NCBI RefSeq assembly: GCF_001695835.1
Contig: NZ_MBSO01000021.1
Location: 1 to 64,000 of the forward strand
DNA from: Ensifer sp. LC11
Lineage (GTDB): Bacteria; Pseudomonadota; Alphaproteobacteria; Rhizobiales; Rhizobiaceae
Reading direction: 5' to 3'
DNA length: 64,000 nt
This document shows, in pieces, positions 36,894-45,239 of this stretch; the first letter of the stretch is position 1, and each line of letters starts with the position of its first letter. The position numbers were made by a program, and so were the translations under genes. The notes under the pieces were generated by a model. The model did no database searches. It was not told the DNA's origin and saw only the letters and a program-made list of their open reading frames with translations.

Positions 36894-37805
36894 ATGATCA
36901 AGCTCGACAAACTGCGTGACCTCGACATTGACGCGTCTCATTCGCGTCGTTCGTACGTGAGCGCCGCGAGTGGGCTCGTTTGTCTCGATGCGGGGCTGTG
37001 CGTGATCGCCGATGACGACCTTCACCTTGGCGTGTTTCCCGTTGATAACTCGGGCCCCGGTCACTTGGTGCGGTTGTTTGAGGGCGTCCTGCCGGCCTCC
37101 AGCGCAGGTCGAAAAAGCAAGAAACCGGACTTGGAAGCGCTAACCGTTATACCGCCTTGCGCGGGTTTTTCGTTCGGCGCGCTTCTGGCGATAGGCTCGG
37201 GATCGCGACCCAATCGAAAGCGGGGCGCGTTGCTCGGGCTCGATCGTAGCGGCGCCTTGGCCGTGCCCCCTAAGAGCGTCGACCTGTCATTTCTCTTTGA
37301 TCCGATCGAGGGGGAATTTGCTCAGCTCAATATCGAAGGTGCGGTTGTGACGCGCGGGGAACTGCGATTGTTTCAACGGGCCAACAGACGCCAAAACGAC
37401 AGCGCGATCATCCGATACTCGCTGGCTTCAGTTCTGGATGCTCTGGAAAAGGATCAAAGCGAGCGGGTCGTGCCGATCGCGATCCAGCATGTCGATCTCG
37501 GCGCAGTTCGCGGCGTTCCGCTCGGTTTCACAGATGCCGCGTCACTCCCCAATGGGAATATGATTTTCAGCGCTGTTGCGGAGAGCACGGACGATGCGTA
37601 CCTCGATGGGCCGTGTCTAGGGGCTGGCATCGGTATCATCGGCGACGGCGGCAATTTGCTTTCCTTTGATTTTCTCGCCATCCCCCACAAGATCGAGGGC
37701 ATTCACGCATCTCAGCGAGGTGATCTGCTGGACCTTCTTCTCGTGACCGATGCCGACAACGCTGACGTTCCGGCTGGACTGTTTTCCGGCCGAATCCGTC
37801 GATAG
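36894..37805 (+). CDS. Hypothetical protein, resembles DUF6929-type beta-propeller-like family
   Basis: 303 residues with ribosome site GGGCGGAGTAACC. The repeating short beta-strand pattern (SGLVCLDAGLCVIADDDLHL, FSFGALLAIGSG, VPIAIQHVDLGAVRGVPLGF, DGPCLGAGIGIIGDGGNLLS) suggests a propeller-like all-beta fold. No signal peptide is seen. I believe it matches the DUF6929 group, but that is from memory of its sequence style. It stands alone between two sparsely coding stretches; function unknown. Confidence 0.6.
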   Translation: MIKLDKLRDLDIDASHSRRSYVSAASGLVCLDAGLCVIADDDLHLGVFPVDNSGPGHLVRLFEGVLPASSAGRKSKKPDLEALTVIPPCAGFSFGALLAIGSGSRPNRKRGALLGLDRSGALAVPPKSVDLSFLFDPIEGEFAQLNIEGAVVTRGELRLFQRANRRQNDSAIIRYSLASVLDALEKDQSERVVPIAIQHVDLGAVRGVPLGFTDAASLPNGNMIFSAVAESTDDAYLDGPCLGAGIGIIGDGGNLLSFDFLAIPHKIEGIHASQRGDLLDLLLVTDADNADVPAGLFSGRIRR

Positions 37806-38148
37806 CGCTCTATCCCCGCTGCCGCTCCGGCGCTCTAAAGGCGCAGCCTCGAATTGTTACGATAAACTATCTGCATTGCAGGGGGCTCGGTGACCGACCG
37901 GGATGGGAAGCGTGGAGCGGTGGTTCGTGATCTGCGGCTAGAAGTCGTTCTCGAGCCATCAGCCGACATGCCCAATGCGTCGCTTGCTGCGGTAATGTTT
38001 TGCGCTAAAAGGATCGAACAATGTATCGACTGAAATAGCGCACGCTGGTCTCGTCTTCGCAAGAGCGAATTGATTACGGCCCGCTACTGCGCCACTACGG
38101 GTGAGGGCCACCCCTTCGGCTTTAGCTTTGAGACTTTGCGACGACGGA
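37806..38148. other. Non-coding stretch after the hypothetical gene
   Basis: 343 bp in which I see no coding frame with a plausible start, no strong hairpin and no repeat. Confidence 0.3.
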
Positions 38149-38331
38149 TCATTCCGCCGCATCAAGTCGGGAAAGGGCCTTCTGGCGTCGCGCGATCACC
38201 GCCGGATCGCTCACGAAATCCGTCCGCTTACCCGGCTTGCGGCCCCTCGGTTTGCAGCCATTCTTGTCGCTGTTCGGATACAGGGTTTGGTTGAAAGTCG
38301 TGCTGTCGCCGGTTGTCCGGGCATCTGCCAA
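38149..38331 (-). CDS. Possible small basic protein
   Basis: A 60-residue frame ending KPRGRKPGKRTDFVSDPAVI, then ARRQKALSRLDAAE. The second half has a natural-looking, charged, helical composition. The N-terminal third looks less protein-like, and no strong ribosome site is apparent. It could be the tail of a decayed gene. Function unknown. Confidence 0.3.
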   Translation of the reverse strand: MADARTTGDSTTFNQTLYPNSDKNGCKPRGRKPGKRTDFVSDPAVIARRQKALSRLDAAE

Positions 38332-38369
38332 CGACTATGTGTGCGGCAGCAAAGAAAGGATCAGAGCCA

Positions 38370-38507
38370 ATGCGTATTGTCACATTCTTGCTCGTACTCT
38401 CCGTGCTCGCCGGATGCTCCCAGACCGGCGGCGGTGCGAGCAGCGTCAGACAGGATTACTATGGTGGGGACGGCGGTTTCTACGCGGGCGCGGTTGCCCC
38501 GCGCTGA
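38370..38507 (+). CDS. Small putative lipoprotein
   Basis: 45 residues after AAAGGATCAGAGCC. MRIVTFLLVLSVLAGCSQTG shows a lipoprotein signal with lipobox LAGC, so the mature protein would begin at Cys15 and be only about 30 residues, rich in glycine and serine. Such tiny lipoproteins are common and of unknown role. Confidence 0.55.
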   Translation: MRIVTFLLVLSVLAGCSQTGGGASSVRQDYYGGDGGFYAGAVAPR

Positions 38508-39039
38508 AGCGGCGCCGGCGACGCTGCAGCGCGCTGCTGATGGCCGTGAAAACTACGACAACGGGTGAGGCTGACCAGCCGAGCTCAAGTCGGTGCGTGG
38601 TGTCGATCTGAAGATCGGACTTGGGGTTGCCTGGAACAAGGAAGACCCGACAGCCGCGCGGGACGACATCATCGACATCGCGCGGTCGGGCAGGTGAGGC
38701 AGTGGGACGGCATGCCGAGGGCGAATCAGTTGGAACCCAGGAGGCCACGGCAAACTCCAACGGCGTGCGGCGCCGAAGTAACGCTCAACCCCGATAGCCA
38801 GACATTTCTTCGGCCGGCGCGAGACCTCTCACGAAGCCCTTCACGTCGCGGCAATTGATCGATGGCTGCCGCGATGCTTGTCGCGAAGCCCAATGCGGTT
38901 AGATTGCGTCATTGATCAGTGCATTGCGTTTGGACTTGCTTGAGGTACCATCTTAAGGCGGCTCCGCCGAGCAGCGATGCCGCGACCGGTGCCTGCCGTC
39001 GACGATGCTGTTTAACGTGAGTTCGTGGGAGCGGTCAAA
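38508..39039. other. Sparse region before the histidine kinase
   Basis: 532 bp. A plus-strand stretch around 38580-38697 reads KSVRGVDLKIGLGVAWNKED followed by PTAARDDIIDIARSGR and a stop. It looks like an orphan C-terminal fragment of an unidentified protein. No other feature is visible; no GGAAC-type promoter was found for the kinase. Confidence 0.3.
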
Positions 39040-41097
39040 ATGCTGGTCGATATCAGCGATCCCAACGCATCCGAACAAGCCTTCCGTGCGAGCGAAGCGA
39101 AGTTCCGCGACATTTTCGAATGCGCCGGGGTTGCCGTTTGGGAACAGGATTTTTCCGGTGTCGCCGAACTCCTCGACAGGTTTCGGTCCGAGGGCGTTGA
39201 GGATCTGCGGGCCTATCTTGAGGCGCATCCCGACCGGTTGGACGAAGCGATTGCGAGCGTGCGGATCATCGACGTCAACCCGTTTACGGTGGAGATGTTC
39301 GAGGCCACGGAGAAAGGCGAATTGCTGCGCTCGCTCTCAAGCGTTTTCCTCCCCGAAACGGCACCGATTTTCCTGGAAGAGTTGGTGACCATCTGGGAAG
39401 GCCGCCGGCGCTTCGGCGCGGACACCGCCCTGCGTACGCTCCGAGGACGGCGGTTGGATGTTGTGTTCACCATCACTTTCGAGGGCCCCCATTACGAGCG
39501 CGCTTACGTCAGCATTCTCGACATCTCCCAGCGCAAGGCCGCGGAACGCCGGCTGGAGGCGGTCGATCGGATTGCCAAGGCGATCGCCAGCAACCTCGAT
39601 CTCGATCACATCGTTCAGACAGTTACGGACGCAGCGACCGAACTGACCGGCGCGAAATTCGGGGCGTTCTTCTATAATCTCGTTGACCCACAGGGTGAAA
39701 GCTACACGCGCTACACACTCTCCGGCGCTCCGCGCATTGCTTTCGAGAACTTTCAACTGCCGCGCAACACGGCTGTGTTCGAACCGACTTTCCGTGGCCT
39801 GGGCGTGGTGCGTTCGGACGACATCAGAGCCGATCCGCGTTATGGCAAATTGGCGCCCCACTTTGGCATGCCGAAAGGACATTTGCCGGTGGTGAGCTAT
39901 CTGGCGGTTCCGGTGGTGTCGCGTTCGGGGGAGGTGCACGGCGGACTGTTCTTCGGTCACGACCAACCCGCAATCTTTGCCGCCGATGCCGAGGACACGG
40001 TGATTTCGATCGCTGCGCATGCCGCGATCGCGATCGATAACGCCCACTTGCTCAAGGCAGCCGAACACGAGGTTACGGTGCGCCGCCAGGCCGAGCATGC
40101 CGCTCATCAGCTCGCCGCAATCGTCGAGTCGTCGGAGGACGCGATCCTGTCGATGGACTTGGACGGCATCATCACCAGCTGGAACGCCGGGGCCGAGCGG
40201 CTATACGGATACACGGTCGAGGAAGCCGTCGGAAAGCCGGTCACGCTTTTGATCCCAAATGATCGCCAGGGCGAAGAGCTGGACTTCCTGGCGCAGGTGC
40301 GCGCCGGCCGCCGCGTCGATCACTTTGAAACGCTGCGCCGGCGCAAAAATGGAGGGCTGATTCCGATCTCGCTCAGGATCTCGCCGATCCGCGACAATGC
40401 CGGGGCGGTCATCGGCGCCTCGAAGATTGCACGCGACATCAGCGATCGCAAACAGGCCGAGCAGCAGAAGGACCTGTTGATCCAGGAGATGGCGCACCGG
40501 GTCAAGAACCTGTTCATGGTATCGAGCAGCGTGGTGTCTCTGAGCGCCAAATCGGCCACGTCGGCCGACGAACTCGCCTCAGCCGTCATTGCGCGCTTGG
40601 GATCGCTGGCGCGAGCCCATGTGCTCACCTTGCCGACGGCGCATGGCGGTGGCTCGGGTGAGGGCCGGGCCAGTCTGCAGCCGTTGCTCGCCACAATCCT
40701 ATCGCCGTATGTCGGCGAGAACGGTCAGGGCCAGTGCCGGGTGACGACGCGCGGATGCGATCTGGGCGTCTCTCGCGCGGCAATCACTGGCTTTTCCCTG
40801 GTTGTGCATGAGTTCGCGACCAATGCCGCCAAATATGGCGCGCTTTCAACGGACACGGGCCATCTCGATCTTGAGTGTATCGACAGAGGAGGGGCGCTAG
40901 AGCTGATCTGGACCGAACGCGGCGGTCCCCCGGTGTCGGAATCCGAGACCGAGGGTTTCGGCACCAAGCTCGCCAAACTGACCATCGAAAGGCAGTTCGG
41001 TGGAGAAATCCTTCGTCAGTGGCACCCGGAGGGACTTGTCATACGGCTCACCATTCCGAAGGACCGGCTGCAGCCGTTCGACGAGACGAAATCCTAG
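39040..41097 (+). CDS. PAS-GAF-PAS sensor histidine kinase of the HWE family
   Basis: 685 residues from the ATG at 39040, eight bases after GGGAG. A PAS-like domain covers about 10-160. A GAF domain follows (about 165-330; TDAATELTGAKFGAFFYNLV). A second PAS covers about 350-470 (IITSWNAGAERLYGYTVEEA). The kinase core carries EMAHRVKNLF with the phosphoacceptor His, the N-box HEFATNAAKYGALS and the W-x-E motif LIWTERGG of HWE kinases. No membrane segment is evident, so it is a cytoplasmic sensor. HWE kinases often drive PhyR-type general-stress signalling, and a receiver protein sits 3 kb downstream. Confidence 0.9.
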   Translation: MLVDISDPNASEQAFRASEAKFRDIFECAGVAVWEQDFSGVAELLDRFRSEGVEDLRAYLEAHPDRLDEAIASVRIIDVNPFTVEMFEATEKGELLRSLSSVFLPETAPIFLEELVTIWEGRRRFGADTALRTLRGRRLDVVFTITFEGPHYERAYVSILDISQRKAAERRLEAVDRIAKAIASNLDLDHIVQTVTDAATELTGAKFGAFFYNLVDPQGESYTRYTLSGAPRIAFENFQLPRNTAVFEPTFRGLGVVRSDDIRADPRYGKLAPHFGMPKGHLPVVSYLAVPVVSRSGEVHGGLFFGHDQPAIFAADAEDTVISIAAHAAIAIDNAHLLKAAEHEVTVRRQAEHAAHQLAAIVESSEDAILSMDLDGIITSWNAGAERLYGYTVEEAVGKPVTLLIPNDRQGEELDFLAQVRAGRRVDHFETLRRRKNGGLIPISLRISPIRDNAGAVIGASKIARDISDRKQAEQQKDLLIQEMAHRVKNLFMVSSSVVSLSAKSATSADELASAVIARLGSLARAHVLTLPTAHGGGSGEGRASLQPLLATILSPYVGENGQGQCRVTTRGCDLGVSRAAITGFSLVVHEFATNAAKYGALSTDTGHLDLECIDRGGALELIWTERGGPPVSESETEGFGTKLAKLTIERQFGGEILRQWHPEGLVIRLTIPKDRLQPFDETKS

Positions 41098-41163
41098 CGG
41101 ACGTCCTTACTATTCTTGGCGTTGGCGATCCGACACCAGCCTTCCAGAAGCCCCCGGGCGAAC

Positions 41164-41188
41164 GGAACAACGACGGAAACGCGAAGTT
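41164..41188 (+). promoter_or_regulatory. EcfG-type promoter of the SDR gene
   Basis: GGAAC at 41164-41168, 16 bases, AGTT at 41185-41188; start codon 34 bases downstream. It fits the RpoE2/EcfG pattern GGAAC-N18-TT. Confidence 0.65.
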
Positions 41189-41221
41189 TGGTCACATCTT
41201 CTCTAGCCCAAGGAGACGAAG

Positions 41222-42082
41222 ATGACGCAAGAGTTCGTCAAGCCGCCATTCCCCGATCAGAAACAGGAGCCGCCGGGTCTCACCGACGCCATGATACCGG
41301 TTCCCGATCACGGCGAAACAAGCTATCGCGGTTCAGGAAGGTTGGCGAACAAGCGGGCGGTCATCACCGGCGGCGATAGCGGGATCGGGCGCGCAGTTGC
41401 GCTTGCCTATGCCCGTGAAGGTGCAGACGTGCTGATCGCTTATCTCAGCGAAGACGAAGACGCGAAAACCACCCAAACGTTGGTTGAGGCCGAGGGGCGC
41501 CGCGCGATCCTTGTTGCTGGCGATATTCAGGAACCCAGGCATTGCCGGCGCATCGTGACCACCGCGATCGACAAGTTGGGCGGCATCGACATTCTGGTCA
41601 ACAATGCTGCACACCAGGCGAGCTTCAAGGAGCTTCAAGAAATTTCGGACGAGGAATGGGAGCTGACATTCAAAGTCAACATCCATGCAATGTTCTATCT
41701 TGCCAAAGCCGCTGTGCCCCACATGCCGCCAGGCAGCGTCATCATCAACACCGCCTCGATCAACTCCGACCACCCGAACCCGACATTGCTCGCCTATGCG
41801 ACGACCAAGGGAGCGATCCACAATTTCACGGCGGGCCTCGCGCAAATGCTCGCGGACAAGGGCGTAAGGGTGAACGCAGTTGCTCCGGGTCCAATCTGGA
41901 CGCCACTCATACCGTCAACATTGCCGGAAGAAGCCGTCAAGACCTTCGGTCATCAGACGCCAATGCAGCGTCCTGGCCAGCCGGCAGAGCTTGCGACGGC
42001 CTATGTTATGCTTGCCGATCCGCTTTCGAGCTACGTGTCCGGCGCAACGATCGCCGTCACCGGTGGCAGACCATTTCTCTAG
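41222..42082 (+). CDS. Short-chain dehydrogenase, general-stress (YdaD/GSP39) type
   Basis: 286 residues behind AAGGAGACGAAG. The long proline-rich N-terminus (KPPFPDQKQEPPG) typical of stress-induced SDRs precedes the cofactor motif ITGGDSGIGRAVA. NNAA, the catalytic Ser region NTASINS and YATTK follow. The substrate is unknown; relatives are annotated as glucose dehydrogenase or general stress protein 39. An EcfG-like promoter lies just upstream. Confidence 0.88.
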   Translation: MTQEFVKPPFPDQKQEPPGLTDAMIPVPDHGETSYRGSGRLANKRAVITGGDSGIGRAVALAYAREGADVLIAYLSEDEDAKTTQTLVEAEGRRAILVAGDIQEPRHCRRIVTTAIDKLGGIDILVNNAAHQASFKELQEISDEEWELTFKVNIHAMFYLAKAAVPHMPPGSVIINTASINSDHPNPTLLAYATTKGAIHNFTAGLAQMLADKGVRVNAVAPGPIWTPLIPSTLPEEAVKTFGHQTPMQRPGQPAELATAYVMLADPLSSYVSGATIAVTGGRPFL

Positions 42083-42134
42083 AAGCGGAACGATTGAGAA
42101 CCAGCGATCAATGCCTTGCAGCCGCATTGTAGCT

Positions 42135-42159
42135 GGAACTTAAATGGCAACGGCGCATT
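42135..42159 (+). promoter_or_regulatory. EcfG-type promoter of the sigma-factor gene
   Basis: GGAAC at 42135-42139, 16 bases, CATT at 42156-42159, so TT stands 18 bases after GGAAC. The sigma gene starts 42 bases later, suggesting autoregulation. Confidence 0.55.
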
Positions 42160-42200
42160 GTTAGAAGAGCACGTTCAGCTTTTGCGAAAGGCAATTCTCA

Positions 42201-42719
42201 ATGCCTTCTCTTCATGAAACGGACCAGCGGTCTCCGCCGCTGGAGACCCAGGTTGTTGACCTTATTCCAGCGCTTCGGGCCTTCGCCCGCACATTCGTGT
42301 CGTCGAGCTTCGAAGCCGATGATCTGCTGCAAGAAACGCTTTTTCGGGCATTGCGCGGAATTGACGGCTTTCAACCGGGAACAAATCTCAAATCCTGGCT
42401 CTTCACGATCATGCACAATGCTTTCCGCACCCAGTACAAGCTACGCCGGCGCGAGTCGCCTGGCGTTATCAACTGCGCCGAGCTCCCGATCCCAATGCCG
42501 GCACCGCAGGATTGGTGCGTCCTGAACGTCGAGCTGCGCACAGCTCTCGACACTCTGGCACCGGATCACCGAGAGGTGCTGATCCTCGTTGCCGGATATG
42601 GCCTGAGCTATAAGGAAGCCGCCGATATTTGCGACTGCGCAGTGGGCACGATCAAGAGCCGGCTTAGCCGAGCGCGCGACGAGCTTGCTTTTCGCATGAG
42701 CGGATTTCCAATTCAGTGA
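42201..42719 (+). CDS. ECF sigma factor of the EcfG (RpoE2) type
   Basis: 172 residues. Region 2 spans about 20-85 (DLIPALRAFARTFVSSSFEA, DDLLQETLFRALRGI, NLKSWLFTIMHNAF). Region 4 spans about 110-165 (DHREVLILVAGYGLSYKEAA, CAVGTIKSRLSRARDELAF). The sequence fits the alphaproteobacterial general-stress sigma group. No nepR gene lies beside it, so it is probably an additional EcfG paralogue. It should direct RNA polymerase to the GGAAC-type promoters found throughout this island. Confidence 0.85.
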   Translation: MPSLHETDQRSPPLETQVVDLIPALRAFARTFVSSSFEADDLLQETLFRALRGIDGFQPGTNLKSWLFTIMHNAFRTQYKLRRRESPGVINCAELPIPMPAPQDWCVLNVELRTALDTLAPDHREVLILVAGYGLSYKEAADICDCAVGTIKSRLSRARDELAFRMSGFPIQ

Positions 42720-42752
42720 TATCGGCCGCATACGATTGGACTGGAAGACTTC

Positions 42753-43280
42753 CTAGTCAAGGTCATCAGAATCCGCGTCACCGTTGCGAGATTGAGGCGC
42801 CATGGATTTCGTCTCGGAGACTTGTGCCAAGAGCTGGAGCCTGTGTCGATACTCAGCGCCGTTGCGGCCCAGCCTTTCCAGTTGTTCCAGATTGTCCTGC
42901 AAATCTGCCCGTTTCACCACCAGGCTGAGGGGATTTTTGGCGGCGCGAAGCGTCAAGGCATCCTTGGTCTCGCCCGACTGAATTGTCAGCATTTCGACAG
43001 CGCATACCACCTCCGGGGAAAAGCCTGTCTCGATCAAGCGATCACGCGTCCAGCCCGGAGACTTCTCCAGGACGTCGTGCAGGAAGGCGACTGCCTTAGC
43101 TTTTTCGCCGACGACGGCGTCTGCCACTCTTTGGCAATGATGGAAGTATGGATCGCCTGCTTTGTCGAGCTGGCCCGAATGCGCATGCGCCGCGACGTCT
43201 CGCGCCGCTGCGCATTCTTCCATCGGCGACAGCGGCACCGGGGAGCGCCTCATGTCGCGCCGGTCACGAGGATCGGTCAC
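42753..43280 (-). CDS. HD-domain protein resembling a small alarmone hydrolase
   Basis: 175 residues; the ATG overlaps the CBS gene stop by four bases, fixing the start at 43280. The pattern AHAHSGQLDKAGDPYFHHCQ, then AVAFLHDVLEKS, matches the HD hydrolase half of RelA/SpoT enzymes. A (p)ppGpp hydrolase role is possible. However, the usual HDxxED reads HDVLEK here, so one catalytic acid is changed. The family call is moderate, the activity uncertain. It is co-expressed with DUF2934 and CBS proteins. Confidence 0.7.
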   Translation of the reverse strand: MTDPRDRRDMRRSPVPLSPMEECAAARDVAAHAHSGQLDKAGDPYFHHCQRVADAVVGEKAKAVAFLHDVLEKSPGWTRDRLIETGFSPEVVCAVEMLTIQSGETKDALTLRAAKNPLSLVVKRADLQDNLEQLERLGRNGAEYRHRLQLLAQVSETKSMAPQSRNGDADSDDLD

Positions 43281-43714
43281 TGCGCCGGCTTTTGATTGTG
43301 GGGGCCGCCTGGTGTTGTCACGCCCTTCAGTCCAATGCCGGCAAGACCCGGATCGCCCCGTGCCGCGTCGGCGAGAGACACGATGCCAACCAGGCGCTTG
43401 TCACGGTTGATGACCGGCAGGCGCCGGATCTGCTCATCGCCCATGTGGCGCGCGACCTCCGACAGTTCATCATCGTCGAAGCAATACCTGACGTCGGTCG
43501 TCATGATGTCGCCGACACGCGTCTTGCCGTCGCGACCGTCCGCCACATGCCGTACCACAATGTCGCGATCGGTTATCATGCCGACAAGGCGGTCGTTTTC
43601 GCCGACCGGCAGGAATCCGATATCGTTTTCAGCCATCTGTCGTGCGATATCCTGGATCAGGTCGTCGGGGCTGGCCACATGCACATCCCTGGTCATGATC
43701 TCTGCAATGCGCAT
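43277..43714 (-). CDS. CBS-domain pair protein
   Basis: 145 residues from the ATG at 43714 (GAAAGGAGCGAATC upstream). Two CBS motifs: MRIAEIMTRDVHVASPDDLI to MITDRDIVVRHVADGR, and VGDIMTTDVRYCFDDDELSE to LVGIVSLADAARGD. CBS pairs bind adenosyl ligands and act as energy or redox sensors. It is the second gene of a DUF2934-CBS-HD operon with an EcfG-type promoter. Confidence 0.88.
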   Translation of the reverse strand: MRIAEIMTRDVHVASPDDLIQDIARQMAENDIGFLPVGENDRLVGMITDRDIVVRHVADGRDGKTRVGDIMTTDVRYCFDDDELSEVARHMGDEQIRRLPVINRDKRLVGIVSLADAARGDPGLAGIGLKGVTTPGGPHNQKPAQ

Positions 43715-43730
43715 TGATTCGCTCCTTTCA

Positions 43731-43958
43731 TCAGCTTTCGTCAGCGCCGCGGTGGGCCTTGCCGTGCGGAGCGGTCGCTGGCGCCACGATCGTTCCGGTA
43801 TCTTCGTCCTCGCCCGAACCGGGTGCATCGGACGGCGGACCTTCCTCGATCTCTCGGCGCGCCTGTTCCCAGTGCCGTTCCTCCTCACCGAAAGGCCGCC
43901 CTTCGCTTTCCCAAATGGCATGGGCGCGGCGGCGAATACGTTCCTCTTTGTCATCCAT
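43731..43958 (-). CDS. DUF2934 small stress protein
   Basis: 75 residues beginning MDDKEERIRRRAHAIWESEG, the DUF2934 core (RRAHAIWESEGRPFGEEERH), followed by an acidic tail. Ribosome site GGAAGG. Proteins of this type are typical EcfG-regulon members of unknown function. It is the first gene of the three-gene operon. Confidence 0.85.
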   Translation of the reverse strand: MDDKEERIRRRAHAIWESEGRPFGEEERHWEQARREIEEGPPSDAPGSGEDEDTGTIVAPATAPHGKAHRGADES

Positions 43959-43993
43959 TGCAATGAGCCTTCCTTGATGGATTTGCCTCGCAA

Positions 43994-44018
43994 ACCAAGG
44001 AGAGCCAGATTTGTTCCG
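43994..44018 (-). promoter_or_regulatory. EcfG-type promoter of the DUF2934-CBS-HD operon
   Basis: On the minus strand, GGAAC (44018-44014), 16 bases, GGTT (43997-43994). The DUF2934 start codon lies 36 bases downstream. Confidence 0.65.
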
Positions 44019-44212
44019 ACAGGGGATGCATAGCCGCCACCGCAAGTCATAGGGGATGCGGGCTTGAAGACGTCGACGGAATCGAGCGGATCAGATTTGG
44101 GCGGATAGAGCGAAGCAACGTCGGGATGCAATCGATCGGCCGCACAGATGTTCGGCCAATGGGAGCCTGCAGTCGCGTGAGAAGAACCAAGCTTCGCTCG
44201 GCCGATCTGGTG

Positions 44213-44827
44213 TCAGTTCGGGCCGTTGGGGCTTTCGTTGTAAATGATGGCCATGAGCGCATGCAACCACTCTGCGAGCGGCTGGGATCTGCGCCTGATG
44301 GGTGCCAGATGGATCGCCCGCTCGAGTGTGCGCTCGACAAGAGTATCCGCGGCCGCCACATCCGACATCAATCGGCGCGCCCTCAGCCGCAATCCGGGAA
44401 CAAGGTCGACAATGTTATGCTCGTAAACCTCGAAATCTATGGGCACCAGGGTCGCCAGCTTTTGAAGGTGTTGTTCGAAGACAGCGCTGACGAGATCGGA
44501 CGAGCCCACGTCTTTGCTGAGACGAGCAGCGGAACTGAAACGTTCGGGAATGCTTAGACAGTCGTAGCCACTGAAAAAGATGAGAGGCACCGAGCGCCGC
44601 GCGAGTTCGTCAGCGACTGGATAGATCAACTCTCCATTGAGGTTGAAGTCGAGGACGGCGACCTGAATATCATCAGCGTTGAAGAGGCTCTTCAGCGCCT
44701 GCCGCACGGTCGGGCTCGGGCCGATGATTGTCGCCCCGGCTTGTTCCAGCCATGAGGCAATGTCATTTGCGACGTAAAATTCGTCCTCGGCCACCAACAC
44801 CCGCAACTGCTGCAGGTCCGGCATCAT
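44213..44827 (-). CDS. Receiver domain fused to a C-terminal sigma-region-2-like domain
   Basis: 204 residues. Residues 8-122 are a response-regulator receiver with the complete active site: Glu14-Asp15, phosphoacceptor Asp60 (VLDFNLNG), Ser86 in FFSGYD and Lys105. Residues 141-196 (DLVPGLRLRARRLMSDVAAA through EWLHALMAIIY) align without gaps to region 2 (residues 20-75) of the EcfG-type factor at 42201, with 19 of 56 positions identical by my hand alignment. No region 4 follows. PhyR has a sigma-like domain N-terminal to its receiver; this is the reverse order with half the sigma part. It may titrate an anti-sigma or core polymerase (inference). It lies 50 bases after the 45207 gene, probably in one operon. 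Confidence 0.8.
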   Translation of the reverse strand: MMPDLQQLRVLVAEDEFYVANDIASWLEQAGATIIGPSPTVRQALKSLFNADDIQVAVLDFNLNGELIYPVADELARRSVPLIFFSGYDCLSIPERFSSAARLSKDVGSSDLVSAVFEQHLQKLATLVPIDFEVYEHNIVDLVPGLRLRARRLMSDVAAADTLVERTLERAIHLAPIRRRSQPLAEWLHALMAIIYNESPNGPN

Positions 44828-44877
44828 TTCTTGTTCTCGGTCTGGTTCACGGGGTGCCTCAATTTCTTCTTGAGGTT

Positions 44878-45207
44878 TTAGCGTCCGCCATCGCCCGCCA
44901 CGGCTCGACGCGAATCCAGCGCCTTTTGCAACCTGTTTGCGAGTATCAGCAGACGATCCGGTATATCGTCGATCCGCGCGCAGCCGGCGCCGGCGGGATC
45001 TGTTGCCGGGTTGGTCGCCAACATATTGTCGGCGTCATCGCTTGTCTTCTTCCCCGCAGCCATCTTCGTCCTAGCCGCCAATTCGTTGCGATCTCGGGCT
45101 TGCTCGTCTTCACCGGCACCAGTTTGATCGGGCAGGCATTGAAACCGCGCGGACATGGCTGGTGGTGTCAGGACCGCCAAAACCCCAATGATGCACGCAG
45201 GTCTCAT
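44878..45207 (-). CDS. Small protein preceding the receiver-sigma gene
   Basis: 109 residues, not recognised. The N-terminus (MRPACIIGVLAVLTPPAMSA) looks like a signal or anchor segment; the middle is polar and probably disordered. The C-terminal helix DDIPDRLLILANRLQKALDS faintly resembles the PVPDRFLxLLxxL helix of the NepR anti-sigma factor. The first NepR helix is not visible. An EcfG-type promoter stands 33 bases upstream, which supports this being a real gene. Function unknown. Confidence 0.55.
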   Translation of the reverse strand: MRPACIIGVLAVLTPPAMSARFQCLPDQTGAGEDEQARDRNELAARTKMAAGKKTSDDADNMLATNPATDPAGAGCARIDDIPDRLLILANRLQKALDSRRAVAGDGGR

Positions 45208-45239
45208 CGCTGCCTCTCTGAAACTCCTGTCCGCGACAT

